From NCBI GenBank assembly GCA_964406945.1, contig CAYOTO010000051.1:1-21518 (forward strand): a stretch of DNA of 21,518 bases, read 5' to 3'. Shown here in pieces: positions 13,771-20,858 of this stretch. Each line of letters starts with the position of its first letter. Positions within the stretch are counted from its first letter, which is position 1. The notes below the pieces were generated by a model. It did no database searches. It was not told the origin of the DNA and was given only the letters and a program-made list of their open reading frames with translations. A program made the translations under genes and the position numbers. The stretch is from UBA2266 sp964406945. GTDB taxonomy: Bacteria > Planctomycetota > Phycisphaerae > Sedimentisphaerales > Anaerobacaceae.

Positions 13771-14240
13771 ATGATGCGCAAAGCTACATTCATACTCGTC
13801 GCAACAATACTGGCCGCCTGCTGTACGGCCGCAAACAGGCACCTGGACGGCTGGCTCAGAACCGGCGAACTGCCAAGAACTCCCAAAGCCGTAACCGCCG
13901 ATTACCCACTTTCGGACCAGGCAAACCGGGGCCGATGGACCCTTTACGAGCCAATGACCGACGAATTCGAGGCCGAGAAACTCGATTCGAACAAATGGTG
14001 GCCCAAAAACCCGCGATGGAAAGGCCGTCAACCGGCATATTTCTACGAGGGTAATGTCAGCGTCAGCGACGGCGATGGGTTCAAAACACGCACTGGCACC
14101 AGGAACTTACGCTCAATTTTGACAGCGAAACCATGCCGAAGTGGTTCGGTCTTCCCCAAAACGAGGACCTGCCCTCGACCTACAGCATCGAATACGTCCG
14201 GGCCTGGAAAAAGGCCGATCGATCAGAATCCCAGGATTAA
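13771..14240 (+). pseudogene. GH16 glycoside hydrolase with large internal deletion
   Basis: Both ends of a family 16 glycoside hydrolase of the agarase/porphyranase/carrageenase kind survive, in different frames. From ATG 13771 (signal peptide MMRKATFILVATILAACCTA) the first frame gives the N-terminal GH16 strand region, with EPMTDEFEAEKLDSNKWWP, NPRWKGRQPAYF and EGNVSVSDGD. After about 14072-14090 the reading continues two bases out of phase as HWHQELTLNFDSETMPKWFG then LPSTYSIEYVRAWKKA to the TAA at 14238-14240, a typical GH16 C-terminus. The central catalytic region with the ExDxE/ExDxxE motif is missing entirely; a complete enzyme would be well over 250 residues. The protein cannot be active. 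The ancestral substrate was probably a marine algal galactan (family inference). Confidence 0.8.
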
Positions 14241-14253
14241 TGCCGCGTCGCCC

Positions 14254-14292
14254 ATGAAGCACGTCAATATCGAGATCAAGGCCCGATGTGCC
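14254..14292 (+). pseudogene. 5' stump of a CYTH-domain (CyaB/thiamine-triphosphatase-like) gene
   Basis: ATG at 14254 opens MKHVNIEIKARC, which matches the N-terminus of CYTH proteins, whose first strand carries the ExExK metal and phosphate-binding motif (here as IEIKAR). After about 12-13 codons the frame runs into sequence antisense to the GNAT gene and all similarity ends. CYTH proteins are normally about 170-190 residues and act on triphosphate substrates. I read this as the surviving start of a gene cut by a deletion. Short length limits certainty, but the motif is distinctive. Confidence 0.55.
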
Positions 14293-14494
14293 CGTTCTTC
14301 GCCAGCCGCGCCGTTCCCACCGCATCCCCGGCCCCGGTTCGTGCGATCACATGAACACACTGCGAATCCTGATCGTCAACTTCGATCTCCTCCGGCACCT
14401 TCTGTTCTCGCACGAACACAGCCATCCTGACGGCGACCAGCTCCGCGGAATTCTCCTCCCGGGATGCAATCGAGATTGCGATATCTTCGTCCAT
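14276..14494 (-). pseudogene. Truncated GNAT-family N-acetyltransferase
   Basis: The N-terminal half of an acetyl-CoA-dependent N-acetyltransferase. Residues include LVAVRMAVFVREQKVPEEIE then VDDQDSQCVHVIAR and AVGTARLAKNGHIG, typical of small GNAT proteins with the xRxxVFVxEQxVPxExE start. It stops at 72 residues just where the acetyl-CoA-binding V/A-x-x-x-x-R-G-x-G/A motif should begin (family length is about 140-150), so it should be inactive. ATG 14494 is 2 bases after the stop of the 542-residue gene; a TTG at 14500 overlaps that stop. The 3' part has been replaced by the reverse of a CYTH gene start, pointing to a deletion that fused two convergent genes. Confidence 0.75.
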
Positions 14495-14496
14495 TT

Positions 14497-16125
14497 TCAA
14501 GCTGAATCCGACTTCACGCCACCGTAGGCCAGTCTTTTCGCGAGTTCTCTGTAACCTTCGATCTGAATAATTGTAAGCTGATGATACTGCCGCAGCGCAA
14601 CGAGCCTGTTCGAGTACAACAGATGGGTCCGGGCCGCCGACTCGATCTCGGCATTTATCGAAGTGTTGTCTAAAGGCTCTTTGCAGCGCATGAGAGCTTC
14701 TTTCAAGCCGTTCTTGTCTATATGCATCGCTATTCTAACCGCCCTGAGAGCTGCTTTGTCGGTAAGAACCCCCTCGAATTCGTGCGATTTCATATGCTCC
14801 ATCAGCCTGGCGCCCTCACGGCGGGTCCGGTCGGCAAAAACGCCCGCTCTCTGGATGTCGGCAGGGCGGTAATCAAATCTTTTCAGATCCGACACCAGAT
14901 CGCTCACAACAGGCCTTCCAGTATCTTCCGCCGTGTGATTCAGCGTCCCGTCACAATATTCCGGGTCGAAATCTCTGCGAAGCTGCGTGGCAAACTCGAA
15001 CGACGGCAGCAGCATGCGGTCCAGTACGTTCACCGCCGTCTCGTAATCCGGTCCAAGCGCCCCGGTCATTATAGCGCATCGCTGTTTGAGCAGTTCTATC
15101 GCGGCGTGATCAAATCGCCCCAGCCATCCGGCGTATTCCTCACCGGGCCAGAGCAGAACCTGGGCGTTGAACATATCCGTGCCGTACTTTTCGTTGAGCG
15201 TCCTGACCGCCTTGCCCGTAGAAATTGCAATCTTTCTGGTAATTAAAAAGAACCAGAAATCCCGCTTGAAAGCGGTGGGGATCTGTCCGAGCGAGGCGAG
15301 ACGACCAGCGCAAACGTCGCTCTTGATATCAGAAATCGTGCTGTTGCCGATATATTGTTCCACCAGCTTCACATCGCTGGAATCGAAGTAAGCCCCGTCT
15401 CTGAAATCCTCCAGCAGATTCAAACGATAGCCTATCTGCGCCGCCTGCGTGGACTGGGCAAGAGCATGCGTCAGCCCATACGACGATGAAATCAAAAACC
15501 CTTCGCGTGACTTTTCCACATCGTTCGAAACCGGCCTCTCCGCCATCACCGCCCGCGCAAGATCGTCCACATCCGAACTGCTTTTTACGCCCAAACGCCC
15601 CAGCAGCGACCTGTTCCATTGCCCGATCCGCCCGGCTATCTCGTCTTTGTCAGCCAGAATCCGGCTGCGTTCGTTTTGCCTCTCGGCAGAGGGGTAAAGC
15701 AGGGCGGATTCATGGAAGAACACGTTGTCCCAAAGCACGTTCAACTGCTCGATCAGTTGGGATTTTCTGTAATCCTCCATCAGATTCAGGTCATTCGCCT
15801 CGGCAATCGCCGTCAGACGTTTGGAAAGCGTCATCGGTATGTACGCAAGAGCCGCCCCGGTCGTGAACATGCCGCCGCCCACGATAATGGGCGCCGCAAT
15901 CGCCTCAGCCGGCGTAAACCCCGGCAGACCCAACTGTTTTGCCAGCAGCCCAGAGGAGGTAATCCCGATGGTCCACAAGGTAGCCCGCACGCTTTTGCGC
16001 ATCATGAATATGCCGGCTCTGCCAAGCAGATCGTGCGCGCTGGCGAGTCTCAGAAAGTCTCTTAGGGGTTTGGATTTGCCGTTCTTACTTTTGTTCACAA
16101 CCGCCGCCTTCGAATCCGTCGTCAA
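14497..16125 (-). CDS. Membrane protein of unknown function
   Basis: A 542-residue protein I do not recognise. A basic head (residues 1-25, KSKNGKSKPLRD) precedes two likely membrane segments, about 47-62 (ATLWTIGITSSGLLA) and about 78-100 (APIIVGGGMFTTGAALAYIP). The remaining 430 residues look soluble and mostly alpha-helical, with many charged residues and RxxR pairs; no catalytic motif is evident. The most plausible start is the TTG at 16125, which overlaps the stop of the RNase H-like gene as TTGA, a coupling arrangement; a GTG at 16098 preceded by AAGG is an alternative. It sits between the nuclease gene and the GNAT remnant, so the three formed one operon. Its function may relate to the nuclease, but this is only positional. 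Confidence 0.75.
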   Translation of the reverse strand: MTTDSKAAVVNKSKNGKSKPLRDFLRLASAHDLLGRAGIFMMRKSVRATLWTIGITSSGLLAKQLGLPGFTPAEAIAAPIIVGGGMFTTGAALAYIPMTLSKRLTAIAEANDLNLMEDYRKSQLIEQLNVLWDNVFFHESALLYPSAERQNERSRILADKDEIAGRIGQWNRSLLGRLGVKSSSDVDDLARAVMAERPVSNDVEKSREGFLISSSYGLTHALAQSTQAAQIGYRLNLLEDFRDGAYFDSSDVKLVEQYIGNSTISDIKSDVCAGRLASLGQIPTAFKRDFWFFLITRKIAISTGKAVRTLNEKYGTDMFNAQVLLWPGEEYAGWLGRFDHAAIELLKQRCAIMTGALGPDYETAVNVLDRMLLPSFEFATQLRRDFDPEYCDGTLNHTAEDTGRPVVSDLVSDLKRFDYRPADIQRAGVFADRTRREGARLMEHMKSHEFEGVLTDKAALRAVRIAMHIDKNGLKEALMRCKEPLDNTSINAEIESAARTHLLYSNRLVALRQYHQLTIIQIEGYRELAKRLAYGGVKSDSA

Positions 16126-16613
16126 TCCACGTTGAGCTTGAGCCGCAGCGTCTTGAGATTCACCACATCCTCGCTGTTATACGTCAGCAGCGTTTGCAAT
16201 GCGTCCGTATCGTTATCATTGAGATACCGAAACCACAGCTTCACGGCCATGAAACCGTCCATATCCGCCAGTTGCCGTGCAATCTGCAGCTTGCGTTCGA
16301 CGGCCTTGAGCCCGCCTTTGAGTTTCTGCGTCCAGCACGCGTACATCAGATCCGTATGAGCGGTCAGCTTCTTTACGTCCAGATCGAGCTTGTTTTTGAT
16401 AAAGGGCAGATCGAATCGCGAGCCGTTATAGGTGTACACTTCGTCAACCGACGCCAGAACATTCGCCAGCGCATCGCCCGTAATCTCGTCGCCTACAAGC
16501 TGAACGGTCTCCAGTTCTTCTCCGGTTTCCGTGGCAATTCCAATCACCGTAAGTTCGCACGCATGGCGGCTAAGACCGGTGGTTTCGATATCCAGGTAAG
16601 CTCGTTGTTTCAT
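16122..16613 (-). CDS. RNase H-like 3'-5' exonuclease-fold protein (YprB type)
   Basis: A 163-residue protein of the DnaQ/RNase H fold, closest in motif order to the YprB ribonuclease H-like domain. Exo I is D8-I-E10-TTGL; Exo II includes D68 in TYNGSRFDLPFI; D88 follows in HTDLMYACW; Exo III is Y145-NSE-D149 (YNSEDVVNL). GLKAVERKL and LWFRYLNDND between them are also characteristic of the family. All expected acidic residues are present, so two-metal nuclease activity is likely; the natural substrate is unknown. It is the first gene of an operon with the 542-residue protein (4-base overlap). No Shine-Dalgarno is seen; a -10 box ends 6 bases before the ATG at 16613. Confidence 0.85.
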   Translation of the reverse strand: MKQRAYLDIETTGLSRHACELTVIGIATETGEELETVQLVGDEITGDALANVLASVDEVYTYNGSRFDLPFIKNKLDLDVKKLTAHTDLMYACWTQKLKGGLKAVERKLQIARQLADMDGFMAVKLWFRYLNDNDTDALQTLLTYNSEDVVNLKTLRLKLNVD

Positions 16614-16619
16614 TGCACC

Positions 16620-16647
16620 ATTATCGACAAACGGCGCATAATCGCAA
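16620..16647 (-). promoter_or_regulatory. Promoter of the RNase H-like operon, possibly leaderless
   Basis: On the minus strand TTGCGA (16647-16642) and GATAAT (16625-16620) are 16 bases apart. The -10 box ends 6 bases before the ATG at 16613, placing the predicted transcription start at or within a base or two of the start codon. Confidence 0.45.
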
Positions 16648-16710
16648 GAGCGTTTTATCAGCGGCGGTGCGCAGTACGAAACCCACCGTCTGCGCGGTTG
16701 CGCATAATCG
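16634..16710. repeat. Pair of 11-base direct repeats in the operon's upstream region
   Basis: GCGCATAATCG occurs at 16634-16644 and again, identical, at 16700-16710, 66 bases apart. The first copy overlaps the proposed -35 box of the RNase H-like operon. Spacing and position suit a regulator binding at two sites, but this is inferred from the repeat alone. Confidence 0.5.
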
Positions 16711-16730
16711 TATTTGGCGTTGGATCATCG

Positions 16731-17354
16731 TTAGAACGGCGGCGGCTCGGCGGCAAGCCTGGTTTTCGCTGCGTCGTAATTCTCGTCCCGGTAATAGCCG
16801 GTCACGAACCTCTCGACTACTTTGCATTTCTCGCGAAGTATGCGGTCCCTGCGACGGTTCGGATCGCCCGTGCTCAGGTACACAAAGCAGGCCGCTGTAT
16901 CCTCGAAATGATGCGATGCCGCGTAAAGATCCACCTTCCCGGGCACGGGTATTCGGTCCGCAAGAGGCACAAGCATGCACAGAACCACCACCGGCGCCCC
17001 CAGATAGTCCTCGTAAGTCGTGTTGTCCACCGCATGAAAATCATCGTAAAAACGCTTCCACTCCGAATACCGCGTAAGCGCCGCCCGGAACTCGAAACTG
17101 TGAAACGCCTCCTCCAGGACTGTGTCGCGCGTTCCCAGCAGCAGAATATGCGGCGGACAGCCCTCTTCTTTCTCATCTACATATCCGGCCGCCATGATTG
17201 AAATCGGACTGATCGGTTCGACTATCACGTCTCCGATGTTTTGCGCCAGATACTCCGGGCAATCGGCGATGATAGAATCGGCATGCTGTTTGCTCATACA
17301 GCCGCCGGCGCACGCGGCCAGCAGAACGACGGGGAAAATGCGCTTCGGATACAT
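16731..17354 (-). CDS. Lipoprotein with a degenerate zincin-like motif
   Basis: A 207-residue protein starting MYPKRIFPVVLLAACAGGC; the lipobox is LAAC (Cys15) or AGGC (Cys19), so it is a membrane-anchored periplasmic or surface lipoprotein. The start at 17354 is set by an excellent AAAGGAGG site at 17360-17367; a longer reading from 17429 lacks one. Residues 80-88 read LEEAFHSFE, like the HExxH helix of gluzincin peptidases (typically HExFHxxQ) but with the first His replaced by Glu81. Residues 145-160 (AASHHFEDTAACFVYL) resemble the downstream helix supplying the third zinc ligand, with E151 as candidate. This suggests a metallopeptidase fold that has lost one ligand. The similarity is motif-level only. 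Confidence 0.65.
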   Translation of the reverse strand: MYPKRIFPVVLLAACAGGCMSKQHADSIIADCPEYLAQNIGDVIVEPISPISIMAAGYVDEKEEGCPPHILLLGTRDTVLEEAFHSFEFRAALTRYSEWKRFYDDFHAVDNTTYEDYLGAPVVVLCMLVPLADRIPVPGKVDLYAASHHFEDTAACFVYLSTGDPNRRRDRILREKCKVVERFVTGYYRDENYDAAKTRLAAEPPPF

Positions 17355-17618
17355 CCTTGCCTCCTTTCCGGGGCCCCAGCCCGGCAAGCGCAGACATTCT
17401 CTACGCCGGAAATGGCCTATCTCCGACACTGCTGCGGATTTCGGGTTGCGCCAAGGTCAGACGGACAACGACTCCGCTCTATCTCGCTCGTGACCTCAAA
17501 TCAGTCTGCTTTTTGCTCGATGCTTGTACTGCCCCCATTTGCGCGAGCCTCCTGACTCGCATGTTAACGCTGATATTATCGGCACATGGCCGGTTTGAGC
17601 ATCAGCAAATAAACCCGG

Positions 17619-17646
17619 TGGAAAAAGAATTTTCAGACGGTACAAT
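17619..17646 (+). promoter_or_regulatory. Possible promoter of the DUF2271/DUF1080 operon
   Basis: TGGAAA (17619-17624) and TACAAT (17641-17646) are 16 bases apart, 43 bases before the ATG at 17689. The -10 box is good and the -35 box weak. Confidence 0.35.
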
Positions 17647-17688
17647 AGACCTTCGACACTGAATTACTTTACTTTGGCAGGATCGTGT

Positions 17689-18204
17689 ATGCGTTCGACC
17701 GTACTCCAATTTCTCTTGTGCTGCTGCACCCTGGCTTTGAGTTCATGCTCCAGCCAGTTCGCCGATGAACCTCGCGAAGCGGCTTTGCGGTTCTCAATGA
17801 AACTGGACCCGCAGGTTTACAGCCGCTCGCAATACAAGAAACCGCCGCAATTCGCGGTCTGGATCGAATCACCTGACGCCAGCCTTGTCCGCACCGTCTG
17901 GGTAACGCAAAAGACCGGCAAAGGCAGTTGGGGCGGTAAAACCACAAGACCGGTTTCCCTGCCGTACTGGGTCGGCAGATGGAACGTCGAGACCGGCTCC
18001 AGGGGCGATCCCACCCCTGAAAACCCCGTGATCGACGCCGTTACCGGAGCTACCCCAAAAGAACAACTCCGGGCAAGCATCGAAGTTCGGGCGAATAGCG
18101 AGCTGGTTTATTTCGTCGAGGTGAACGTCTCAGGCGACTACAACGAAGCATTCGACAAAGACAGCAAAAATTTCGGGCGAATCTTCGTACGCTTCAAACA
18201 CTGA
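17689..18204 (+). CDS. DUF2271-like lipoprotein
   Basis: A 171-residue protein from ATG 17689 (MRSTVLQFLLCCCTLALSSC), lipobox LSSC with Cys20, so an envelope lipoprotein. AGGA at 17679-17682 lies 6 bases upstream; an in-frame TTG at 17674 is less likely. The mature part has FAVWIESPDASLVRTVWVTQ, then a Trp-rich stretch SWGGKTTRPVSLPYWVGRW, then VIDAVTGATPKEQL, then the strand VYFVEVNVSGDYNEAF. This order resembles DUF2271 proteins, which elsewhere neighbour ApbE/FMN-binding redox proteins; DAVTGAT recalls the FMN-attachment S/T-GAT motif but I cannot say it is modified. It precedes the FG-GAP/DUF1080 gene by 34 bases on the same strand and is probably cotranscribed. Confidence 0.7.
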   Translation: MRSTVLQFLLCCCTLALSSCSSQFADEPREAALRFSMKLDPQVYSRSQYKKPPQFAVWIESPDASLVRTVWVTQKTGKGSWGGKTTRPVSLPYWVGRWNVETGSRGDPTPENPVIDAVTGATPKEQLRASIEVRANSELVYFVEVNVSGDYNEAFDKDSKNFGRIFVRFKH

Positions 18205-18238
18205 CACCCACTAATATGCTGACATTTGGAGAACGAAT

Positions 18239-20158
18239 ATGAAGAACAGAATGAACTTCTTGTGTATCTGCACAATGCTGACGGCCTCCTTCTCTGCATC
18301 GATTATGGCTTCGCATAAAGCGGCCCCGGCGTTCGAGACTCGCACAGTCTCCGAGAATGCTCAAATGTGGTGGGCACGAGCACTGGTCGATATCAACGGC
18401 GACGGCCTTTTGGATATCGCTCTGCAGAACAACAACGCCCGCGGCGGCTGGCTCGGCTGGCTCGAAACCCGCCCCGGCCTCGAAGACTGGAAACTCCACA
18501 TAATCGCCGAAACCGCCCCGAACGGCGAAACATTCGCCTGTGGCGACCTGGCCGCCGGCGATATAGATAACGACGGCGATGTCGACATATTTGCGTTCGC
18601 CCACCCCGGCGAATGGGACAGCGGCGGCGCCGCAACCACCGTGTACTGGTGCGAGAACCCCTCGTGGAAGATGCACAGAATCGGGACGTGCCCGGCGTTC
18701 GTAAAAGATGTCGAGGCGGCCGACTTCAACAACGACGGCAAGATCGACCTCGTCGCCATCACCTACAATGCAAACAGCATGCACATTTTCCGCCAGGACG
18801 CAGCCGACAAATGGACGCAGGTTCAGACCCTCAAGATAGAAAACCTGCACGAGGGCATGGACTTGGGCGATATCGACGGCGACGGCTTTATCGACGTAGC
18901 CGCCAACGGCTACTGGATACAGAATCCCGGCGGCGACCTGACGAAAACATGGACGGTTCGTACAATCGACCAGCGGTACAACAACCAGAGCGGTGACTGG
19001 TCGAAAAACGCGACCAAAGTTTTCTGCCGCGACGTCAACGGCGACGGCAAAGCCGAAGTCTTCATCTCCCATTCCGAACGCACGGGCTATCCGGTTGCAA
19101 TGTATGAATCCAGCGACCCGGCAGCCGGCAACTGGGATCGCACCGTAATCTGCGAAGACCTTGTAGCCGCACACACACTCCAGGTGTTTGACTTCGACGG
19201 CGACGGCAGCCAGGATGTGCTGACCGGCGTCAACAAAAACCGTGCAAAAGGCCTCGGATCGAAATCGTTTCCTGTCCTGCTCATCACCAATGCCGCAGAT
19301 CCCGAGCGCCGCCGCAAAGTTGTCCTCAGCGAAGACGGTATTTACAACGGCCAGGCCGCCGACATCGACGGCGACGGCGACATCGACATCCTGCGGCTGT
19401 CCACGCACGACGCCACCGCCATTGAAATGTGGGTGAATCGGACCAGCGAAAACAAGCGCATCGGCGTCGGCGCCGCTGCTTGCGAAGACGCCGCAGTCCT
19501 TATCGACGGCACGCCCGAACTGCTCCATGACAAATGGACCTACTGGCAGGGGCCGCGTTTCTCATCCTCGCTGCCGATCAAGTGGAAACTGGTCGACGAC
19601 CCGGTCGACGACGGCAAGGTCTTGATGAGCTGGGACCCCGCAGCCGCCGGCGGCAAATACGGCGCCGCCGATATTGTCACCAAGAAAAAGTACCGCGATT
19701 TCCGGTTGCACATCGAATTTCTCGTGCCAGAGCCACACGGCAACAGCGGCGTCTACCTCCAGAACCGCTACGAAATCCAGATTCTCGACGGCGACAAGGG
19801 CAAGCACGGGATGGCCGCCGTCATCAACGAAGCCGCGGGCCCTTACCACGCCTATCGCGGAACCGGCAAATGGAACGCCTATGACATCAAGTTCCGGGCA
19901 GCCCGCTTCCGCGACGGCAAACTCGTCGAAAAGGCCCTTGTGACTATTTATTTCAACGGAGTCAAGGCGCACACCAACCACCGGATTCAGAAGGTCTGGG
20001 GCGGCAAAAACTCCGGAATAGACGGCGGCAACCAGGGCGGCACCGGAATAACCGACGTACCCGGAGGACTCAAACTTCAATGCGAAGGTCACGAAATCCT
20101 CTACCGAAACGCCTGGATAAAGGAACTCGACATCCAAAGACCCGACACCGATTTCTAA
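18239..20158 (+). CDS. Secreted FG-GAP (VCBS) propeller fused to a DUF1080 domain
   Basis: A 639-residue exported protein; signal peptide at residues 1-24 (MKNRMNFLCICTMLTASFSA and on). Residues about 30-400 contain seven D-x-D/N-x-D-G-x-x-D/E calcium loops (starting at 51, 108, 162, 211, 265, 318 and 375; for example DINGDGLLD, DIDNDGDVD, DIDGDGDID), the number expected for one seven-bladed FG-GAP propeller. Residues about 422-634 are a DUF1080 (3-keto-disaccharide hydrolase-like) domain with the hallmark GNSGVYLQNRYEIQILD and a closing LKLQCEGHEILYRNAWIKEL. DUF1080 proteins cleave 3-keto-glycosides after oxidation of a sugar ring, so a role in carbohydrate breakdown at the cell surface is likely. 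GGAGA at 18228-18232 sets the start. It follows the DUF2271-like gene. Confidence 0.93.
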   Translation: MKNRMNFLCICTMLTASFSASIMASHKAAPAFETRTVSENAQMWWARALVDINGDGLLDIALQNNNARGGWLGWLETRPGLEDWKLHIIAETAPNGETFACGDLAAGDIDNDGDVDIFAFAHPGEWDSGGAATTVYWCENPSWKMHRIGTCPAFVKDVEAADFNNDGKIDLVAITYNANSMHIFRQDAADKWTQVQTLKIENLHEGMDLGDIDGDGFIDVAANGYWIQNPGGDLTKTWTVRTIDQRYNNQSGDWSKNATKVFCRDVNGDGKAEVFISHSERTGYPVAMYESSDPAAGNWDRTVICEDLVAAHTLQVFDFDGDGSQDVLTGVNKNRAKGLGSKSFPVLLITNAADPERRRKVVLSEDGIYNGQAADIDGDGDIDILRLSTHDATAIEMWVNRTSENKRIGVGAAACEDAAVLIDGTPELLHDKWTYWQGPRFSSSLPIKWKLVDDPVDDGKVLMSWDPAAAGGKYGAADIVTKKKYRDFRLHIEFLVPEPHGNSGVYLQNRYEIQILDGDKGKHGMAAVINEAAGPYHAYRGTGKWNAYDIKFRAARFRDGKLVEKALVTIYFNGVKAHTNHRIQKVWGGKNSGIDGGNQGGTGITDVPGGLKLQCEGHEILYRNAWIKELDIQRPDTDF

Positions 20159-20201
20159 CGTGCATTGTACTTGTTGAGAAGATCCAGATCAGGAGAGCAT
20201 C

Positions 20202-20555
20202 ATGCAATGTGCCGGATGTGGAACGCAGAATTACGATGGTGTCATGAATTGTGCCAATTGTGGCCGCACGCTTCCGCCCCCTCTTCCTCCGCCACCGCTC
20301 GGTGAGGATGGCGGTATCCGTGCGCTGCTGCCGGTCGGCAGATCCGGTCTGGCGATCGCGGCCGGATACGTTGGGCTTCTGGCGATACTGGTTATCCCCG
20401 CTCCGGTTGCTCTGTTCCTCGGCATCCTGGCGGTAAGAGACATCAGAGCGCACCCCAGAAAGCACGGCATGGGAAGAGCGGTATTCGCCATTATAATGGG
20501 CATCCTGTTCTCGATACCGCTTCTGCTGTTGCTGCTGGCGCTGCTGACCGGCTGA
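20202..20555 (+). CDS. Zinc-ribbon membrane protein (DUF4190-like)
   Basis: A 117-residue protein. Residues 1-22 form a zinc ribbon with two CxxC knuckles (MQCAGCGTQNYDGVMNCANC). A proline-rich linker (PPPLPPPP) leads to two hydrophobic segments, about 48-76 (GLAIAAGYVGLLAILVIPAP) and 93-116 (AVFAIIMGILFSIPLLLLLL), separated by RDIRAHPRKHGMGRA, a layout typical of DUF4190 proteins. Function unknown; similar proteins are common small inner-membrane proteins in planctomycetes. AGGAG at 20191-20195, 6 bases upstream, supports the start. It follows the DUF1080 gene by 43 bases and may be cotranscribed. Confidence 0.85.
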   Translation: MQCAGCGTQNYDGVMNCANCGRTLPPPLPPPPLGEDGGIRALLPVGRSGLAIAAGYVGLLAILVIPAPVALFLGILAVRDIRAHPRKHGMGRAVFAIIMGILFSIPLLLLLLALLTG

Positions 20556-20721
20556 TGCATGCCGACGCGTCTGGCACGCGGCTTGGCCAGAAAGACGCTA
20601 TGTTCGGACATTCGCGCTCAAAAGGGATACGCGGGCGATGGATAGGTGCCCAAAGACCCGCACAACCGATCGCCCTATAAACTGCACGGCGATTCTGAAG
20701 AAGATGGTGCGTCCTGTCGGC

Positions 20722-20740
20722 AATGCACAACAGGTGCATT
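20722..20740 (-). other. Perfect hairpin just beyond the tiny lipoprotein gene
   Basis: AATGCAC (20722-20728) and GTGCATT (20734-20740) form a 7-base perfect stem with a 5-base loop, 12 bases past the stop codon of the 25-residue gene on the minus strand. There is no T-run, so it is a possible 3' stabiliser or rho-dependent element rather than an intrinsic terminator. Confidence 0.4.
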
Positions 20741-20752
20741 CGTGCCGGCTGC

Positions 20753-20830
20753 TCAGCCGCTGCCTTTGCAGCCGGACAACGAGACGGCAAAGAACACACC
20801 CAGCAGCACCCAAAACAGAAAGGTCTTCAT
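20753..20830 (-). CDS. 25-residue lipoprotein
   Basis: The minus strand encodes a complete 25-residue product that is almost only a lipoprotein signal: M-K-T, hydrophobic core FLFWVLLGVFFAVSL, lipobox LSGC, and mature peptide CKGSG. Cleavage would leave a five-residue lipidated peptide. Three signals support a real gene despite its size: AAGGAG about 9 bases before the ATG, a near-consensus promoter (TTGTAT-17-TATACT, 20859-20887) giving a leader of about 20-25 bases, and a hairpin just past the stop. It may be an entericidin-like membrane peptide, a source of a signal-peptide-derived pheromone, or the intact start of a lipoprotein whose rest was lost. I cannot choose among these. Confidence 0.55.
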   Translation of the reverse strand: MKTFLFWVLLGVFFAVSLSGCKGSG

Positions 20831-20858
20831 TGCGTTAATCTCCTTATCGAAAACACCC

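Noticed and set aside
18194..19528. 444-codon open frame on the minus strand
   Set aside because: Antisense to the FG-GAP/DUF1080 gene; the repeated GACGGCGAC-type codons keep the reverse frame open. No ribosome site and no recognisable domain.
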